64,000 bases of DNA from Enoplosus armatus (lineage: Eukaryota; Chordata; Actinopteri; Centrarchiformes; Enoplosidae): assembly GCF_043641665.1 (NCBI RefSeq), contig NC_092196.1, positions 19,939,192 to 20,003,191 of the forward strand, in the 5' to 3' direction. The position numbers and the translations under genes are program-made. The notes below the pieces were generated by a model. It was not told where the DNA came from, did not search any database, and saw nothing but the letters and a program-made list of their open reading frames with translations. This document shows, piece by piece, positions 32,946 through 46,330 of this stretch. Numbering within the stretch: position 1 is the first letter of the stretch; each line of letters begins with the position of its first letter.

Positions 32946-35900
32946 GTGCTCGAAGCCTCTTCTTGTCTTGTTTTCTGTTCATGGTCCGATTCCACTGAGC
33001 AGAAATTGACGGCTCTGGTTGTTGGACAAAGAGAAGATATTCACAGATTGAGCCCAACCCTGGATGTCCGGTGGACGTGGCTTCGTCGCAGTCCGTTGGA
33101 AGCCTTTCAGACCCTGGGGTGTCTTCAAGCAGCCGCATTTCAATAAGAGTTGGCAGCTCATTCATGATTGATGTGGTAACAGATACTTTGTGGCTGGACT
33201 CATTTTAATTACTGCATGCAGCACACCTAATCTAAAAGTCTAATCTTTCTTCTGTGTCTGTGTTTCCTGGGTAGAACACTGAATATTAGCAGGAAAAGAA
33301 ATAGAAGTAGAATTCCTTCACAGACTTTGGAGAAGTCACATAAACAAAAAGAAAAACTAGTGTGCTGTATGGACGAAAAGACAAAGTCAATAACTAGGAA
33401 AGACATCATTAAATATTCATGTCATAATAAATAAATATTGGTATTTATATACTTTGACAAATGAATTTTACACAACAGGGACGCGAGCTGCTGCAGCTAA
33501 AATAGACCCAAACATTGGCAGTAAAAAAACAAATTACCTCAACTTTAAAAAAAAAAAAAGTTGTCCACTCAAACGTGTTGGTTTCTGAGAAAGAAGCATG
33601 GTGCATGCAGTGTCAGGACTTCATCCCAAATGCATTTAAAGAAAGGTTTTCATCTGGAAATAGAGCAGGGGGCATTGTAAATGGGACATTAAAAGGAATC
33701 CCACATCAATTTCCCACACCAAATGCTGCATAACAGGAGTCATTTTGACAAAGTAGCCGTGTGATTATTTTTTATTTCCATTTGAAAGCAATTAGCTGAA
33801 AGGTCCTTCCCTTGAGTTCTGTGGCAGAATGTGTGGAATGACTCAGGATAATTGCTGTGAAATGAACAGAGTGCCAAGTTGAGAGAAGCACGAAAACCGC
33901 AAGGGTTCCCTCTCCATGGAAACGCCCTCTGCCTTTGTCAGTGCACCAGGAAATTAGGCAGCAAGTGATAACGGGGCTTGAATGAGTAACAAATGCAGGG
34001 GGGCGAGTGATATTTACTCCATTTCAAGCCATTACAGAAATTGAGTGTTTCCCCACGTCTCACGCTGTGCCTACTGAGTGCTGGATACAGGAAGAGGAGG
34101 GTCATTAAACATGGCAGCCGCCAGCGACGTGCTGCAGAAAGCCGGTTGAAAAACACAGTGTTCGCACCACCGATGGGCAGGACAGATATAATGAAGCCCA
34201 GCGCTGTCAGTGTATGGCACCTACTGATGATACTGATGCCTGAAAGGAGGACAAGGTGTTAGACGAAAGACAAGGCTGAGACAGTGTTTGCAGCTCATCT
34301 CTCTCGTCTTTGCCACAAGCTGCCTCCTCAGCTTCTGCCCTAATTGCTGCCTTGCTTGGAGGTAGCTCTCCCTCGGTACGCCTTTCATGCCTCCCTTAAT
34401 TACGTCAGCCGGAAAGGAACGTGATTGTTATTGTCATTACTCTCGTTAGTAATTAAGCAGCTATTGACTCCTTCCCTACATTCGGTCTGTTTGATTAGGC
34501 CTGAGGTCTGGAGATATGGATTAGGCTCTCACAATGTTGCAGCCGCAGAGCGCTGCCGTCTTTTGTTGGCCGGGAGCCATGCGGCCATGCAGATACAGAC
34601 TGAGGAAGAGGAAGAGGAGGGCGGAGAGGAGGAAGAACTTAACTGCTGCTTACTTTTTCTGCCGGTGAAGCAGGCAACCTTCAGCCTGTGCTCAACATGG
34701 AGGAACACATTTACCTCTCACGTTGATGACCCCGGAGTGCGCACCTCCCCGGAGGACACGGAAACCACCAACACAGGGATGTCAAGAATCTGCTGAACGA
34801 ATACTGAAGCAGTGGTGGAGGAGAAAGAAAATAATATCGCATACTGTATGGCTGAAGTTCAGGAGAGCCCTGTTTGTGATGTATCATGCTTTTACGTTTC
34901 TCGCCCCAAGAAGTTTTCTTTAAATAAGGCAGCATGAGGGAAGAAAAGAAACTTCAAACTCTTACGGTGGCAAGTGGAAAAATCTGTTTTCAAGTTGCAC
35001 TTCTAGCTTTTGCAATTCCAAAGATCCACAAGGAGCTCGATCCAAAGGGGTTCCATCGTATACTATACTGTACTGCACTCGAGTCGTTTATTGGTGGAGC
35101 GTCATGCTGCTGCCAGTGTTAGTGTTCAGGTCCTCCTCTTTTTGGATCTCGTTGCATTAACTCTGGGTGTATTTCATGCGCCTCTGTTTCAGCCTGCACT
35201 ACTGGTGGAGTGCTGGATTTGTTTGTCTGATTGAAAGGACCATACAGAACCCCGTGCGCACAGACTTTTAAACTTTAAATGAGCACGTCATTTTGTAACG
35301 ATTCATAGAAATTGGCTCCCTGCAGTGACAACTTATCACCAAAGGTGTCACCAAAATCAAAGAAGCTCAGATCCTGCGGGCTGCCATTTTAAACCCCAGG
35401 GATTCCCTCCCTTTGGGAAAGTGGCAGAGAAGGATGAGAATAATAGTCTGAGTATAGAAGAGAGAGTTCAATAATCGTGCAGGAGTGACAAGGACCCAAA
35501 AGCAATTCCTGACTGAGCACTAATCCCCACTTTTTTTGTGGGACGCACAGAGAGTGAGATAAGCCTGGAGGTTAATGCAGAGGCGTCTCTCCTCTGTCCT
35601 CGGCGGTGACAGCCCCTGACAGGCGGACCCCAGCAGCACGCCTTGTTTATGTTAATGTAGGTGGCCTGGGCCAGCTCCCACACTGAGCAGCGCAGATAGA
35701 GACGTCAGAGTGGCACTCGCAACCTCTTGCCGGGCCGCCCAGGATCTCTGCTTTCGCATGTTGGGGGTGGGGGTTGGCTGTGGAAGAGTACCCAGGGTGA
35801 GGGAGATGGGTTAGGTGTGGTGGGCCTGCTGGGCCTCCCTCCCACCTAATCATCTGTGGACGGTTCATCTACTTCTCCACACTTCGTTTGAACCACAAAT

Positions 35901-36361
35901 GACATCTTGGGGAGAAAGGGAAAGGATTCTGCTTTTAATATATGCGCCTTTGAAAATGTGCATTTTTACACCGACTCTCTCTCTGTTCTGTTTTATTTTG
36001 ATCAGGATCAGATCCTGACAGTTACAGTCAAAACTAGCTACGCACGGCCAGTTTCGCCTCTATTTTCTATGCACATGTTGTATGCATAAAACTGGCACGG
36101 ACCAAACAACATGCAGGAAAGTGATACTTCAAGTGAGCCGTTTTCTTTAATAATAAAACCACATTTTGAGCTTTTACCATCATGCAACTGTAACTATTCG
36201 GGTTCAGTTTGCTCTGGAACAGTCCATTATTTTAGTGGATCAGCAGGGAATTCATCTACTAATTATAATACCTAATTTTAAGTTGACTTTTAAGTCATTT
36301 ACCAGGCGAAAATGCTAAAACCTTTTCCATCTTCTCCAATTGCATTTTGTGTTTTAAATCA
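32946..36361. other. no gene recognised
   Basis: No supported exon. The region at 34385-34470 is dense in homeodomain-type and CRE-like motifs (CCTTAATTACGTCAGCC, TTAGTAATTAAGCAGC). The open frame 34425-34796 contains a run of Glu codons from a GAGGAA repeat and is treated as chance. Confidence 0.45.
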
Positions 36362-36500
36362 TTTAAGATGGAATATCTTCGAGTTTTGGACTGTTTGTTC
36401 AACAACACGAGCAATTTGAAACCTCTTTGGGTTCTGGGAACTTGTGAAGGCCATTTTTTTTTTTTTCTTACTATTTTCTGATATTTTATAGACTATGTTA
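36362..36500 (+). repeat. ATTAATCGA-family fish repeat, internal fragment
   Basis: GGAATATCTTCGAGTTTTGG followed by ACTGTTTGTTC, CTTTGGGTTCTGGGAACTTG and CTATTTTCTGATATTTTATA match the middle of the family, in its order. Confidence 0.65.
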
Positions 36501-39500
36501 GCAGATCTTTCTTTATTCATGACTGCTGCTAGAAGGCACTTTTTACCCAAAGAATACAAACATTTTCAACAATCCAGCCTCCAATCTGTTTTCCATGCAT
36601 ATTTTTAAGAATTCATATCCAAACTTTCATCCACTGCCAAAGAAAACACTGTGGCTTCTGGTGTAGCCGCCCCGCGTCAGCGCTGCACAAAGCATACTTT
36701 CCATTTTGTGTTGTCCCCTTGTTTATCTGTTTACTACTCTGAGGTATCATTCTCATCATATGCCTTGTCTCTCACTGATGAATGGTTGTGCCTCGGTGAC
36801 CTGCCCCCCCTCCCCTTGTTTGTGTCAGTGTGATGTAGGGCTGACCCGTGGGGGTGGGAGCAAGGTGGGGACATTGAGACAGATGAAGGGTCAGAAACGT
36901 GTGCTGAGAAGCTTCTCCTCTGGGTCTCCTTCACCCCCGTGTGCTCGACCCGCGCCAGCCTTTCATTCTAATCTGATGATAATGATATTTGCTCAGGACG
37001 ACCTCTGCTTGCACAGTGTAATTACCCACCCAGCTTTCTATGATCTCAGCTATTGGAAATCGATGGGCCATAAGAGGGCCCCATCAGAGCTTATTATTAT
37101 CACTGCTCGCTTTTCGTTACAGCGCGATCAGATTTAATATGTTGTCGAGTTTTTTACTGCATGTTTTTAAAGTCGACTTCTGTCAGCGTGGTTAAGTCAG
37201 TGTTGGGCAAATCTTTGAATATGCACTCGCTGAAATTCTTACAGAAACATTTTATGCTTCGTTCTGTTTGTGCTATTGAGTATATTTTAGGTTGTTTTCT
37301 GTGGGTTTTATCCTGCAAAGATAACATGCCAACCACAGGCAACGTGAAATAATGACAAATCAAAAAAATCGTCATTTTTAAGTATGTCTTTTCTTTATGT
37401 TACGCTCCCTAAACTATCCGCTCAGTGCACACCAAAACAGCTTCTGTGGATATTGTGGAGTGTTATTTTGTCCCCTTAATAGCACCTTTGGCTTAGTAGC
37501 ACTCAGCAGTTCCACGCTTATCCATGCATTTGTGAGTGGATGCCTATTTAAATCCGTTAGGTGAATCTGCTCTGGATGACTCCCTCCATTAGCTACTCAT
37601 CCAGGGTTAAGTGCCCTCTGGAACAGACGGCACTGGCCATCAGGTGACCCTGCCTCTGCACTGCCTTGATTGAGACACTTCAGTTGAGGCCTTGCCGCCG
37701 TGACCTTCCGAAAGCCTCCCGCAAATAGACGTTTCTTGTACAGCCAAGCGTACGCGTGTGGTCCACTGATCTGGACGTTATTGGCACCACTTCAGCCTTA
37801 TGAAACCCAAACTTGTTATTTCAAGAGTAAAGCGCAGTCTTTGCAGTGACCTTCGCGCTTGTTATTGTCAGTCTCGTTAAAGAGATAAGAGGATCACAGG
37901 TGAGATTTCATCAACGTGGGTAAACGAGGGCAGAGTTAAGACACACTTTTTGGACACAAGACTGAGCCTAGCTGTACAATTAGACTGGACAATGGACTTT
38001 CTCTGTGATTCCAAAGACGAGGGGCCTTGAAGGCGTGTGTTCTTCTTTTTTTGTTGTTTGGATCAGGTCACAGTTTGAGCTGTATGTCTTAAGTCATACT
38101 CCCGAAGGCTCTTGGAGCCGCAATTTCCTTTTATTGACCCCTGTAAAGTGCCTGGCTCTGTAAACATCGAGGGGCTGTCATGTTTTTATGAGCTAAAGGA
38201 ACCTAATAACACAGCAATCAGCATTTATTTGAATCACGGCACATTTGTGGGTTTTCACAAAGGAATCCAATGTGAAACACGTCTCCAAATGCACAGGGGA
38301 TCCTCTGACCTCGGAATAACAGCGATAGTATCTTAAGGTCACGGAGTCTTGAGGGGGTCGTGAGATGGATTTCGATGAAACAAACATTTTAGATAGAAAT
38401 ATGAGAAGGATTAAAGCCGACGGAGAGAGGGGTCAAAAGATGAAGGAGAGAGGATTGGAGGTGGTCGTGGGTGACACGGATTGGTTGTGAAAATTTATTT
38501 TTAGCCCAGGACAGAAAAGGTGACAAAGGAGGAGAGGTGGAAGTGATCGATATGTTTGTGCAAAAGGCAGAGGACTGCCGAGACACAACAGTGGAAGTCA
38601 TGAGTGAAGCAGTCCCTCAAGGGGACGGCAAGCTCGGCCAATGTGGAGACACAACAAATGAGGAAATGGTAACAGAGATATGGCTGATGAGCAGGTGGTG
38701 CGCTGGGAGTGTGGGGGTGCTGCTAAGTGACAGGAAATATTTGTTATGAACAAACTGTGGGCCATTTGAAGACTGGAGCAAAGTCCAGGCTTCCAGTTAC
38801 CAGACTGAGAATAGACAAAATGCAAAGAAATATGTTGGCATTAACGCTTTTATCTGAGAATAAAAGACTGAAAATCATATTTGCATCTATCAGTTGTGGC
38901 ATTTTAAGATTGATCCTAAAATTGGGAACTCACAGTTCCAGCTCTGACAACTTATTTTACTTTCTGAATAGACTTTGTGGGGTTAGAGAGATGAGATGAA
39001 CCGAAGGAGTCAGTACAGATGGATGCCAAACTTCCCTTTGGCGATACAAGTGCTTCAGCTAAACTTATTTTTACACTGGTGGATTAAAAATATACACGGT
39101 TAAATGTTCAAGTTTGTAGGACCAAAACTATTGCTTTTAGATGCTTCGTCCTCGTGCTCTTCTTCCTCCACTTCATCTTCTTCTCCTTCGCTCGTCAGGC
39201 AAAAAGATTTGAACAGATGGCTCAGCACATGTGTGATGTTTTCTGACATTTTTAATTTTAGCTACTGTGGCTTTTTGGTCAGTAACAGTTTCCTCCTCAG
39301 AGTCAGTGGCTCATATATAACATACTGGTTTTTCAATTAAGACTTGGCATTTCCCCGTTATTGCAAAATGAATGCAAATCCTGTTTTTCATTATATAGTA
39401 TCTTCCACAATTTGATCCAATTTGACAAATCTATGCACACAATTTAGACGGACGTCCCAGACTTCTGAAAATACACCCCGTTTGGTCGTAGAGCTTCGTC

Positions 39501-42500
39501 CAACTCACTCACTGTTTGTGCCGTCCACTAGTTGTCCTACGACAACTGAGCAAACTCCATCTGCTGATGAAAACACTGAAATGTGGTCAAAAGATAGTAA
39601 GTGGACCTTGGCTTGAGATTATTTTGTCAAATATGCCTTTACTAAGTTATTTACAACACCATCTTACTGCATCTGTTTGTATGTTATCAAAAGCCTGAAG
39701 CTTCCCACTGTCAACGCATGGTTAATGTACACTCGCAACCTTTGCTCTTTACTGTACTGCGTGTGTGTGTGTGTGTGTTTGTCTGACTTTATGAGTGTGA
39801 GCGTGTGCATGCATGCGTGTATTTCTCTCAGCTGTGACTGGTTAAATGATTTCTTGAAGGGCTATAGAGCGACCATTTCATTTTGGCACCTAATAACAGT
39901 CAGGTCACACCGTGCCCCGGCTGATCCTCTTTGATATGGTCCGTGCACTTGCCCAAGCCCTCTTTCACAGGTGCCAATCATTATAATCAAGCCTCCACCC
40001 CCCACCCCCACCTCCAGCCCCAACACCATCTCCAGCCCAACCCCTGAGGGCACGTGGTGGCTTCACAGCAGTTGTGTTGGGGAAGAGGAGAGTTTAATCT
40101 GCCCTGTTCTGGCAGACCGGCCGTATTCTTTGACCCTCGCTAAAGCCAGTTGGCAGTCTTATTCCCCATCTAAGCTTTCTGCAGTACAGTTCTGAACAAA
40201 GGATTCTGCTGCGAACTCTAAGCATTGTAAATATTTCTTCAGAGAACTGAGCGTGCATGCTCTTACATTAGAGGGCATCATGACAGTAGGAACAAATGGT
40301 TTTGGAAGGCAGAGCTTTCCCCTCTCATGCACCCCAGACACATTTCCCAGCTGGTGTGGGGATTCAAACGGGTCACCTGGCAAAGGTTACCCATTTCAAA
40401 AAGGCCAAAGGTCAAAAGTGAGCCTGGTTTCCAGATTATATTTAGTGATTGGCTGGGTCTGACGCTGCCCTTTTCTGAGATGAATTACTAACTTTATTGT
40501 TCTCCCCAGTGGACTGGTCAGTGTTAAACCAATGACAGGAAGACAGAAATCAAATTGAACTCGAGATCAAATCGGGGCAAACAGGCGCCAAAGGCAGCCT
40601 CACCTTTAATGAAAACTTGTAGACCAGCTGATTGCTGCTTTTTTTAAATTCATTTGTTGCCGTTGCATTTCTGAAGAAATGGTGAAATTGCCAAACGCTT
40701 GTTGTTGGAAGTCCTAACATCAACACATTTTGTCGCCGGCTTGTTATTGTGTCATCAGCAGTAACTACCTGTAACTATGATTAACATCTGTACGGTTATG
40801 TTTACGATATCTTGATGTAAAACCAAAACTGCAGTATCTGTCTGGCTCCTTTACCTACGAACAGCCCACTGCTACAGCACACGCACCAGTTAACTTCTCA
40901 AACACCACGAAAACAACCACCAGTCTCTCTGTCCAGCGCCTGCAAATTCAGCGTAAACAAACCGAGACCAAGTATTTCTTTTGTTTTATAAAAAAAATAG
41001 AATTTACAATATATCACATCACCAGAGGACTGCTCATTCATTTATTTATTCATGTATTCATTCCTGCCCAGGGCCGACCATGGTTTACCTTTATACACTC
41101 CATAGGAAAGGAATCTATATTCTCTCACCAAGTAATTGTTTTCCTTTAATGTGGTCTTTTCTAACGGCGAATATGAAAACAATTCAGTGAACCAGCTAAA
41201 TATGTATTCCCTTGTTCTTTCTTGTGTCAGGATTAGGTCGGCATGATCCTGAAATAAGACTCTTTTGTTCTAGAGGCTCTAAAAACACGAGTTTGTGCGA
41301 CTTTTTTCTAGTTTTTCCTTTCACGGTCAAATTGTCAAATCTAATGTGACGCATTAGTTTACTTACTGGAAATCACCTGTATCTCACACCACTGCCAGTC
41401 TTTCCCCAAACACTGAATTACCCACAAACCACTCTGTTTTCTGTTGCAAACAGGACTGTTCTCCTTGCCCACCCTCCCTCGGGACACATTCCTTCTACCA
41501 TCTGCTGTTATCAGAAACTCTTCAGCTTCAGTTGTTTTTCTTCCAGAGGAACAGCACCCTCTACCTTGTTGGAACCCATTTATGTTTAATTTCTTGCCAA
41601 ATTTCCAGCCGGTTGCCTCGCAGTGTGGTCTAAAGGCCAGCGGAGTCTTTGTTTATGGGGATTGTACTTTATTTATAATATTGCAATAATATAAATGATA
41701 TTTATGAGTTTGAAAATAACGTAATATAAGGTTTATTTAAGCAGACTTTGCAAAAGAGTTCATGTTAAGGGCTGTGTATAGATTATGCAATAGCTAAAAC
41801 ATTGTTATGGGACTTTTCTCTGCTGTTGATGGTCTGCAGTGATACAAAAATACTTATCTTTCTTTGTGTGACGAGACTTTAAACGTGGTGTAAAGAATTA
41901 AATCTGCAGCGGCGGCAGGTTTTGTTTGTCAGCGTATTACTACGTCATTCATCAACACTGTGAGAACGAGACGTTTCTGAAACGTGACTTCTAAAGGTTT
42001 CAGTCTACATGTAGAATTGAATGTGAATTTAACTTACTACCTTATTTCACCCGCTAACACAGAGGACTTTATTCCTGTTCCTCAGTACGAGTTATTTTTG
42101 GTCCTCTTCACTCTGCCGTATATATTCAGTGGAGGGTGGAGTGGTTGAAGATGTGCTGGCAACATGGCCTCAACCTGTGTTTTAGCCCTAATCTGTAATT
42201 GCATCCAGTGGAGGAACAGCCTCTCTGACGTGACCGGCCATGGAGCACGAGGCCAGAGCCGCCGCGCAAAGCCAGAGAGAGAGATGGAGAGATTGAGCAG
42301 GAACAGCAAACACAGATAAAAATGAATAAAAAAAAAAAGAAGAGAAAAGCAAACGGATTGACTTTGGTAAGAGGTCACTTTTGAAAGTCCTCCCAAGTGA
42401 TTGTTCGAAAGTACCATTTTTTCTCAGTTCAGGACACCCCTGAGATGTGAAGTGTAAGGTTATAGTATGGCCCAGTGCTCTATATTAATGGTGACTTTGG

Positions 42501-43715
42501 CTCACCTAATACGGATTCTCAGGGTTATAGCCCCCGGGTGCCTGCTGAGCAGAATGTGAATGCAAAAAGAGCCAATCCCTCTCCCCATCCCCTCCCTGGT
42601 CACCAGGGCCCCACCAGCCCTCGCTCAAGGTTACAGCCCATACAGCCTGGCAGCGATGAAGCCATCAGCACTGATTTTAAATGATACCCCGGACTAGCCA
42701 CCACTTAATGTGTTCCCTCTCCCTTTACTTCTTCTTTAAACTCCTGATTATCCCTTTTTCAACTTGATATTGTAATGCATGATCAGAGGAGGGGCTGAAT
42801 GGGAAAGACGCGTTTTCTCCTTGAGTCGGTCGCCGGAGTTCCTGCTGGGAGGAGAAGGGAGAGGTTACGATCAAGGGCCTGCCTCTTAAGCCCTGAGCTG
42901 TGTGCGGGATGTGTTTGTATTTCAGTGGGTTTCAATGTGAACCGAGCCTGGGTATAAATCATTTGCTATGCTAAACTCCTGCACAACAAGCCTCTGGACG
43001 TCTCGCACATCATGTGTACATTTTCCAGGGAAACTACGCGGCTTACATTTCCCATCCTGTAACTACACTGTTAGATATCCTCCTGCAGAGAAAAAAAAGC
43101 CTCCCTGGCGCGGCTGTCAAACGACAGCTCCAACGGACAGTGACACTTTTTGTGTTACTCCCTTCTCATTGCTCATGTAGATTCCGCTAATGCTTACTTG
43201 ACGAGTAAAAATGTTATTCTAATGATGGTCGAGGGAGCAGGGTTTTTGCAGGTAGTTGTTATGGAAACTGCAGCTGCAGCTTAACTGTAGATAAGCCTCC
43301 TCTCTTACCGCTCGCCCCCCCCCCCCCCCGCCCCCCCATCTTCTCTTCCTTTTCGATCTAGTGAACACAGCATGTTGGAGTCATTACCAGAGTACAAATG
43401 GTTAAGGACAGAGCCGAGACATGGGGGACAACATTCACTCAGATGCTCACAGACTGTGTGCAGACTGTCCAGTGTTGATATCTGTGAGCCACAATCTGGC
43501 CCCCACAGAGGGGGGTTGTGATTTCTGTTCAATTCCTTAACATTATTTAGATGTTTATTTATAAGTATGTTTTTAAATGATTGTATTACCGTTATATCCC
43601 ATCGATGCGGCGGTGAAAGAGACGCTCGTCTTTCTTTGTTGTCGGGTTGCCGTTGTCCAAGTTACAACACCGATGTTGAAATATGTGTTTTCCTCACTTT
43701 AGTGCTGAGTATTGA
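36501..43715. other. no gene recognised
   Basis: Seven kilobases without a supported exon. There is a short (GT)n run at 39759-39778, a C-run at 43313-43337 with one G interruption, and pyrimidine-rich stretches. The open frames at 36706-37137 and 42082-42417 have no family match. Confidence 0.45.
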
Positions 43716-43960
43716 TTTACAGCTATGTTGCTATAACAGCTCATTATAATCAGATTTATAGGCGTGTTGTGTAAGTGCTGCTCATTTTGCAGCTGGATAC
43801 TAATGCACTCAACAGACTGAAGCTGAAATTCACTTTGGTCTTTTTTGTTTTGTATATCGCACGTTAGCCTTGTTTCGATTGCACCAACAATGATGTCAGT
43901 TCCCAATCCTGAAACTGCTTCACCGCCTCCACCCTTCTACCATTTTCAAGTCTCTAACCA
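43716..43960 (+). repeat. local duplication, copy A
   Basis: Shares with 45277-45610 the blocks TTGTGTAAGTGCTGCT, ATTTTGCAGCTGGATACTAA with TGCACTCA, CAACAATGATGTCA and GAAACTGCTTCACCG, in the same order and orientation. Copy A lacks about 90 bp present in copy B. Confidence 0.7.
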
Positions 43961-45276
43961 TGAAATATCTGGATGTCGTAAAAGAGCAGAGGACAATGCT
44001 CACAACGGTCCTTCTGAGATAAGCACAGCTCAGAAAATACACTTCCCGAGAAAAGGTCAAAAGAAAACGGGGAGAAAACACAAATAAGACAGAATGACCC
44101 TAATGAATGTTTTGTCATTTGCCGCCCTGTCGGCAGGACACCTTTAGGTGCCTTCCAAAACACATTCACGACCAAAGATGATTCATGTGACTGTTTTCTG
44201 ATATGCCAAAGCTACGATTGTTGCTTGGTGACGTTGAGGCACAGAAGCTACCTGGACAATGGGCTGCGAAGTTCACCCCCTCCCTGCTATGTTTTGGGGA
44301 ACTATAACAATGTCACACTACTTCCGCTTTTGCTTCTGAGCGATATCTGTCATAATCTGCACGGCCACAAGAGGTCCTTGTCAGGTAAACAGAAATATAG
44401 GTCATTTCAGGCGTTTGACAGAAGACCAGATTCTGTCATTTTTCCGTCTCCAGCTGACTTCAGTTTACACATTTCTGAAGTCTAAATTAAGGCCGTGAGT
44501 GAAGGATGAACAAGTCTTTTTAGGCTGTAATTTGAAGCATAATACTGGGTTTGCTCGTCCTTTAATTATGTTATTTATTAAATGGGCATGTTTTAATTGA
44601 TGGAGACATTATCACAGGGTGCTCAAGTGATGCTGAACCCCCCCACCGTGAGTGGAAGAAGCTGCAGCACCGAATATATTCAAATTTAGACTTCTTGGTC
44701 CCAAAACAAGCAGTTCAATTAGTCAGTGATGGGAACCTTTTATTGAAAAGTACCTTTGGATATGTTCTGAGAAGCAGACCTCTCACGATCTCTCAGCACA
44801 GCTTGTCTTTCCCCCGAACAAATGTTTAATTCAGAAAAGAATTCAGATTGGAGACGAATAACTTCTCAGAAGATTGAAGGCCAAACAAAATGTAATTACT
44901 GTGAATAAAAAAAAGTGGATATTTTGACTTTTTTTTTTTGTCTGATTTTGACAAGGCTGATAATAGGATTGAACTGTTTGCAGTGACTAATGAGCTCCAT
45001 GTGAGATCACTCAAGGTTATAGCCGGCAGCATCACAGCTTAATGTGACTCTGTGTGTGACAAGTTCCCTCAGTTTCCATCGAGGCTCTGTCTTACTGAAC
45101 TTCCACAAACTTCAGCTGAAAGTGCGGTGATGTCAGTAATGATCTCCAAGTAAACCCAGCTAAAATAGCACAGTGACCTCATTATTGTTTCCATAGTTAC
45201 AGAATGGCAGGGTTACAGTTCCTAACTATAGCGGCATTCACTTCACACAAAATACTGCATTTTCACAGATGATAGT
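43961..45276. other. spacer between the duplicated copies, no gene recognised
   Basis: No supported exon; the frames at 43954-44175 and 44225-44485 match nothing known. Confidence 0.45.
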
Positions 45277-45610
45277 GGTTAACGGCTAAATTGCGAAAAC
45301 ATTCTCCTGATAATCTGATTTATAGCCGCTGTTGTGTAAGTGCTGCTTATTTTGCAGCTGGATACTAATGCACTCAGCACAAAGCTCAAATTCCCAAATT
45401 GTGATCAAATTCTCTAACAATTGCTTTGACAAATTGAATATTTGTGGTAAATGATGGTGTAGTGCTGTTGATAATGGCTTACATCGGTGTTTTGTGTCTT
45501 GTTTATCAAACATTATCATCATTTAAATTGCACAAACAATGATATCAATTCCAGACCCAGAAACTGCTTCACTGCCACCCACCCACCTATTTCACTTTCT
45601 GTGCCAGAGA
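45277..45610 (+). repeat. local duplication, copy B
   Basis: Direct, diverged copy of 43716-43960 about 1.56 kb away, with GTTGTGTAAGTGCTGCTTAT, TTTTGCAGCTGGATACTAAT, CACAAACAATGATATCAATT and AGAAACTGCTTCACTGCC. Confidence 0.7.
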
Positions 45611-46104
45611 AAGCATCACACACTTAATTGAACCAGCTGGCTTTGTCAGGCAGGGATCCAAAACATGGATCTATATTTACTAGGTTATATCACTGTACAT
45701 GAGTCAACTAAAATAAAATTAAACTCCTGTAATGATAGAAGACCTCATTGTCTCTCAGGCCTGTAACATGTGGAAACAAACCACGAAGCTCTCTGTTTCT
45801 CCATTTGGTTAAAAGGTAAAATGATATTCTTGCATGTGAGAAATGAGAGTTTGATTCCCTGAACTACAGTTCGGCTTACTTTTTCAGCTGTTTTTGTTTT
45901 GCAGGCACGGTCTTGCCTGATCCCATTTTTGGTATTTTGGTGACTCACAGTAAACTCGACTGCGCCAAAGGTGGAGGAGAGGCACAGCAGGGGGTGCGTC
46001 AGCAGAACTGGGACAGATTGGTGTCAAGAATAACTAAGATTTTGGCTTTCTTGTCTGCTTGGTCTCGGTCAATTGTTTATATCACACGTTGCTGACATGT
46101 TCTG

Positions 46105-46330
46105 AAGTTGAATTAATACGCTGTTATAACGGCCATCCGCTGCTGGGATTTGCTCCCATTCAGCCACAAAGAGCGTTAGTGAGGTTCATCCCAAAGGTGT
46201 TGGATTGGGTTGAGGTCAGGACTCAGTCCAGTAGAGTTCTTCCACAACAAACTTTGTGCACTTTTGTCTAAAATATCATTGTGTGCTTAAGCTTTAAGAT
46301 TTCCCTTCATTGGAACCAAAAATAAAAAGC
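46105..46330 (+). repeat. internally deleted copy of a common fish dispersed repeat
   Basis: TTTGCTCCCATTCAGCCACA, AGAGCGTTAGTGAGGT, ATCCCAAAGGTGTTGGATTG with GGTTGAGGTCAGGACTC, GTTCTTCCACAACAAACTTT, then TCTAAAATATCATTG and AAGATTTCCCTTCATTGGAA. These are ordered landmarks of a widespread fish repeat, with internal segments missing. Probably a DNA-transposon derivative; class not assigned. Confidence 0.65.
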
